Shown here: positions 6,179 through 8,381 of the stretch, piece by piece
Numbering within the stretch: position 1 is the first letter of the stretch
How the letters are laid out: every line of letters starts with the position of its first letter
DNA from: an uncultured Collinsella sp.
GTDB taxonomy: Bacteria; Actinomycetota; Coriobacteriia; Coriobacteriales; Coriobacteriaceae
Assembly: GCA_902468045.1 (NCBI GenBank)
Contig: CABQXG010000044.1
Span: 1 to 8,381, forward strand
Direction: 5' to 3'
Length of the DNA stretch: 8,381 nucleotides
Translations under genes and position numbers: made by a program
Notes under the pieces: model-generated
What the model was told of the DNA's origin: nothing
The model's input: only the letters and a program-made list of their open reading frames with translations
Database searches by the model: none

Positions 6179-6709
6179 ATGTACGACTTCGAATCTCAAA
6201 TCGTCGATATCCCCGACTATCCCGAGCCCGGAGTCATCTTTAAGGACATCACGCCGCTCTTTGGCAATCCCGAGGCGCTCAAAGCCATGACCGATGCCCT
6301 CGCCGAGCACTTTGCCGGCATGGGAATCACCAAGGTCGTGGGTCCCGAGGCTCGCGGCTTTATGGTTGGCGTACCGGTGGCTGTAGCCCTTGGCGCTGGC
6401 TTTGTTCCCGCACGTAAACCGGGCAAGCTGCCACGTGAGACCGTAAGCCAGAGCTACGAGCTCGAGTACGGCACCGATTCAATTGAGATCCATGCCGACG
6501 CTATCAGCTCTAAAGATACCGTGTTGATTCTGGACGACTTGGTCGCGACGGGCGGAACCGTCGAGGCAACAGGTAAACTGGTGCGAGATATGGGCGCAAA
6601 GCTTGTCGGTTACGGTTGTATCCTTGAGCTTGCGTTTCTCAACCCGCGCGAGAAGCTCACGCCGTCTGATGACGATGTGGAGCTCTTTAGCCTGGTGACG
6701 GTGGACTAG
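6179..6709 (+). CDS. apt: Adenine phosphoribosyltransferase
   Basis: A 176-residue cytosolic purine-salvage enzyme converting adenine and PRPP to AMP and pyrophosphate. Family landmarks are IPDYPEPGVIFKDITPL near the N terminus, GPEARGFM, the flexible-loop region ARKPGKLPRE, and the PRPP-binding loop VLILDDLVATGGT (115-127) with its paired aspartates (Asp119, Asp120). The length is standard. The start is the ATG at 6179, preceded by GAAAGG (6166-6171) with a 7-base spacer; an in-frame TTG at 6164 would add five residues and has no better site. It follows the FtsR-like gene by 40 bases and precedes the NlpC/P60 gene by 32, all on one strand with no terminator between, so it could be transcribed with either side. 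Confidence 0.96.
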   Translation: MYDFESQIVDIPDYPEPGVIFKDITPLFGNPEALKAMTDALAEHFAGMGITKVVGPEARGFMVGVPVAVALGAGFVPARKPGKLPRETVSQSYELEYGTDSIEIHADAISSKDTVLILDDLVATGGTVEATGKLVRDMGAKLVGYGCILELAFLNPREKLTPSDDDVELFSLVTVD

Positions 6710-6741
6710 CCGTTACCCTTAGTTACTGGAAAGGAAGCTAC

Positions 6742-7869
6742 ATGCGCACAGCAAACACGCACAAAAACATGGCACGCTGCGCTGCTACGGCAACCCTCGC
6801 TTGTGTTTTGGGCTTGGGCCTCGCGGCTCCTGCCTACGCCGATACCGCATCCGACCTTGCCGCTGCTCGTACTAAGCTCGAGCAGATCGGTACCCAAACC
6901 CAGCAAATTTATGGTGAGCTCGCCACGCAGACGCAGGCGCTCGATCAGACTGCCGGCGAGATCACGCAAAAGCAGCAGGAGATCGCCGATGGTCAGGCCA
7001 AGCTCTCGACCTATGTCGCCGGCGAGTACAAAACCGGCGGTCTGAGCCTGCTTCAGGTTCTGACGGGTGTCGATGACCTGAGCGATATGCTCAACCGTCT
7101 GTTCTACTACGGCAAAGTTTCCGATAAGCAGGCTCAGACCATTCAAGAGGTCAAGGAACTTAAGCAGCAGCTCACCGATAAGCAGTCCGAGCAGGAAAAG
7201 AACGTCGCCGCCACGCAAAAGAAGGTCGACGAGCTTAACGCCCAGCAGGCTGAAGCCCAGAACGTCGTAAACTCTCTGGATTCACAGCTGCAGGCCGAAC
7301 TAGCCGCCGAGGCCGAAGCCAACGCCGCGCTGCAGGCCGGCATCAACGCCAGCACCGCCGAGAAAGCCACGGTGAGCAACGAGACTGCCGGTACGACCGA
7401 GAACACCAACAACGGTGGCCAGACCAGCAATAACAACAACCAGGGCGGCAACACTCCGGCTCCTACGCCGGCACCTGCTCCGACGCCGCAGCCCTCCACG
7501 CCTGCTCCGGCTCCGACGCCTTCTGCTCCGAGCCAGTCCGTCGATGGCGGTTCTGTTGTCTCGCGTGCATACAGCAAGCTTGGTTGTGCTTATTCCTGGG
7601 GCGGAATTGGCCCGAACAGCTTCGACTGCTCTGGTTTTGTTAGCTATTGCCTCACTGGTCGCTATTGCCGCCTGGGCACCACGGGCACCTTTATGGGCTG
7701 GACGCGTGTGTCCGATCCGCAGCCCGGTGACGTTGTGGTCAACTCATACCACACCGGCATTTACATCGGTGGTGGTCAGATGATTCATGCTTCCGACTAC
7801 AACACGGGTGTTATCATCAGCTCCGTTGCCGCCGGCATGAACAATAACTACATCTTCGTACGCTACTAA
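6742..7869 (+). CDS. Secreted coiled-coil NlpC/P60 peptidoglycan endopeptidase
   Basis: A 375-residue exported cell-wall hydrolase, expected to cut within peptidoglycan stem peptides. A Sec signal peptide spans residues 1-33 (basic start, hydrophobic stretch 14-29, AYA cleavage site before Asp34). Residues 34 to about 210 are Gln/Glu/Ala-rich coiled coil like the N-terminal regions of CwlO and PcsB, which in those proteins mediate FtsEX-dependent control. An Asn/Gly-rich stretch (about 213-238) and a Pro/Ala/Thr linker (239-263) lead to the NlpC/P60 domain (about 270-375), with catalytic Cys296 in FDCSGF, His337 in YHTGIYIG and a third polar residue likely His349 in MIHASD. Three further cysteines (282, 303, 309) lie in the catalytic domain; Cys282 replaces the residue before the usual AYxWGG motif. 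The start has AAGGAAG at 6731-6737. No sortase motif or membrane anchor is seen. A strong terminator follows. Confidence 0.93.
   Translation: MRTANTHKNMARCAATATLACVLGLGLAAPAYADTASDLAAARTKLEQIGTQTQQIYGELATQTQALDQTAGEITQKQQEIADGQAKLSTYVAGEYKTGGLSLLQVLTGVDDLSDMLNRLFYYGKVSDKQAQTIQEVKELKQQLTDKQSEQEKNVAATQKKVDELNAQQAEAQNVVNSLDSQLQAELAAEAEANAALQAGINASTAEKATVSNETAGTTENTNNGGQTSNNNNQGGNTPAPTPAPAPTPQPSTPAPAPTPSAPSQSVDGGSVVSRAYSKLGCAYSWGGIGPNSFDCSGFVSYCLTGRYCRLGTTGTFMGWTRVSDPQPGDVVVNSYHTGIYIGGGQMIHASDYNTGVIISSVAAGMNNNYIFVRY
7456..7530 (+). repeat. Imperfect short repeats coding the Pro/Ala linker
   Basis: Low-complexity coding DNA built from repeated GCTCC(G/T)ACGCC-like units, giving alternating Pro-Ala-Pro-Thr residues 239-263 of the NlpC/P60 protein. 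Such linkers commonly span the wall between anchor and catalytic domain, and their length may vary between strains by slippage. Confidence 0.7.
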
Positions 7870-7893
7870 GACATCTTACACAGCGTGTGAATG

Positions 7894-7934
7894 TGGACCT
7901 CGTGGCTTTAAGTCGCGAGGTCCATTCTTTTTTT
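7894..7934 (+). terminator. Intrinsic terminator after the NlpC/P60 gene
   Basis: TGGACCTCG (7894-7902) pairs with CGAGGTCCA (7916-7924), extended inward by four pairs including two G-U, around a TTTAA loop. A seven-T run follows at 7928-7934. It starts 25 bases after the stop at 7869. Confidence 0.92.
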
Positions 7935-7947
7935 CTCTCTCATCTTA

Positions 7948-7982
7948 GACGGCTATCTAGTATTCAAAACTAGATAGCCGTC
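7948..7982. promoter_or_regulatory. Perfect 14-bp palindrome upstream of the DegV-family gene, possible operator
   Basis: GACGGCTATCTAGT (7948-7961) and ACTAGATAGCCGTC (7969-7982) are perfect inverted arms around ATTCAAA. No T-run follows on either strand, so it is not a standard terminator, and a separate terminator already ends the upstream gene. Its right arm ends about 20 bases before the TATAAT box at 8003, so it touches the expected -35 position and would be well placed as a repressor or activator site. A dispersed repeat is the alternative. Confidence 0.6.
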
Positions 7983-8002
7983 CATTCGGTTTGCAAGAAG
8001 GC

Positions 8003-8008
8003 TATAAT
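8003..8008 (+). promoter_or_regulatory. -10 element of the DegV-family gene promoter
   Basis: A consensus TATAAT lies 29 bases before the ATG at 8038. The expected -35 position (about 7980-7985) reads GTCCAT, a poor match that overlaps the end of the palindrome; the TTGCAA at 7991-7996 is too close (6 bases). A strong -10 with a missing -35 suggests dependence on a bound factor. Confidence 0.6.
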
Positions 8009-8037
8009 TGTTGATGAACAATTAGAAAGGACCCTCT

Positions 8038-8381
8038 ATGAGCTGGGCACTTATCTCCGATTCAAGCTGCAACCTCCGTGATTGGCAACCGACCGCGCCC
8101 CATACCACCTTTGCATTTGCGCCCCTCAAAATTCGAGTGGGGGAGCGTGAATTCGTCGATGACCTTTCGCTCGATGTTCATGAGCTCAACTGCGCTGTTC
8201 AGGCGGAGACGAACGCTTCTTCGAGCGCTTGTCCCAGCGTAGGGGAGTGGGCCGAGCTCTTCAAATTGGCAGACAAGACCATCTGCATGCCGATCTCTGA
8301 GGGCGTGTCGGGCAGCTACAACGCAGCAGCCACGGCTCGCGATATGGTTCTTGCCGAGGAACCGGACCGACAGATTCATCT
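8038..8381 (+). CDS. DegV-family (fatty-acid-binding) protein, 3'-truncated by window edge
   Basis: The first 114 codons of a DegV-family protein of about 280 residues; the frame is open to the window end. DegV proteins bind a single fatty acid, and in Firmicutes such as Staphylococcus they (FakB) present it to the kinase FakA for entry into phospholipid synthesis. Visible signatures are SDSSCNL near the N terminus (residues 7-13), APLKIRVGEREFVDD, SSSACPSVGEW (61-71, normally TSQPSPGE) and ISEGVSGSYNAAA with the conserved SGSY at 91-94. The start is supported by GAAAGGA at 8025-8031 with a 6-base spacer and by the TATAAT box upstream. Whether a FakA partner exists lies outside the window. 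The gene stands in its own unit after a strong terminator. Confidence 0.88.
   Translation, partial: MSWALISDSSCNLRDWQPTAPHTTFAFAPLKIRVGEREFVDDLSLDVHELNCAVQAETNASSSACPSVGEWAELFKLADKTICMPISEGVSGSYNAAATARDMVLAEEPDRQIH

Noticed and set aside
6706..7218. A 170-codon minus-strand frame opposite the NlpC/P60 coiled coil
   Set aside because: Leu-rich shadow of Gln/Lys/Glu-rich coding sequence; no start signal.
7456..7530. Repeated GCTCCGACGCC-like units as a CRISPR or intergenic tandem repeat
   Set aside because: They lie in frame inside the NlpC/P60 gene and encode a normal Pro/Ala linker; there are no spacers.
7143..7577. A 144-codon minus-strand frame opposite the linker
   Set aside because: Gly/Ala/Val repeats simply mirror the Pro/Ala/Thr linker; no support as a gene.

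Overview
The window reads as a piece of a high-GC Gram-positive chromosome, most likely from the Coriobacteriia (Collinsella-like). The grounds are the strong G/C third-position codon bias, AAGGA-type ribosome binding sites, a GarA/OdhI-type FHA protein next to an FtsR-type MerR regulator (an actinobacterial pairing), and an overall housekeeping gene set. All genes are on the + strand. No mobile element, CRISPR array or phage gene is visible. The genus is an inference from style, not proven by any single gene.

Layout. Positions 1-3598 hold a tightly packed, translationally coupled run: the C-terminal two thirds of a cysteine desulfurase (cut by the window edge), a Nif3-like dinuclear-metal protein, a coiled-coil protein with a degenerate C-terminal zinc ribbon, and the bifunctional coenzyme A enzyme CoaBC. 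Two of the junctions are ATGA overlaps. At 3607-3794 lies a self-contained tRNA-Pro(GGG) unit with its own promoter, an encoded CCA end and a strong intrinsic terminator. The 256 bases between that terminator and the next gene (3795-4050) hold a large imperfect hairpin with perfect 14-bp outer arms (3865-3923) and a probable -10 element.

Positions 4051-6709 hold a CDP-alcohol phosphatidyltransferase (PgsA-like), a small FHA protein resembling GarA/OdhI, including a relic or variant of its N-terminal phospho-threonine motif, an FtsR-like MerR regulator, and adenine phosphoribosyltransferase. The order pgsA-like, garA-like, ftsR-like recalls the Mycobacterium tuberculosis Rv1822 / Rv1827 / Rv1828 neighbourhood. 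Positions 6742-7869 encode a secreted coiled-coil NlpC/P60 endopeptidase for cell-wall remodelling, closed by a strong terminator. A second perfect 14-bp palindrome (7948-7982) then sits over the expected -35 region of a promoter for a DegV-family lipid-binding protein, which runs off the right edge.

How they fit together. The left block covers sulfur mobilisation and CoA synthesis. The middle block combines membrane phospholipid synthesis, a candidate Ser/Thr-kinase-responsive metabolic switch, a candidate cell-division regulator and purine salvage. The right block is envelope remodelling and fatty-acid binding. I do not see a clearly new multi-gene system. The parts most worth a second look are the GarA-like protein with its altered phospho-motif, the two unexplained palindromes, and the zinc ribbon missing one ligand.
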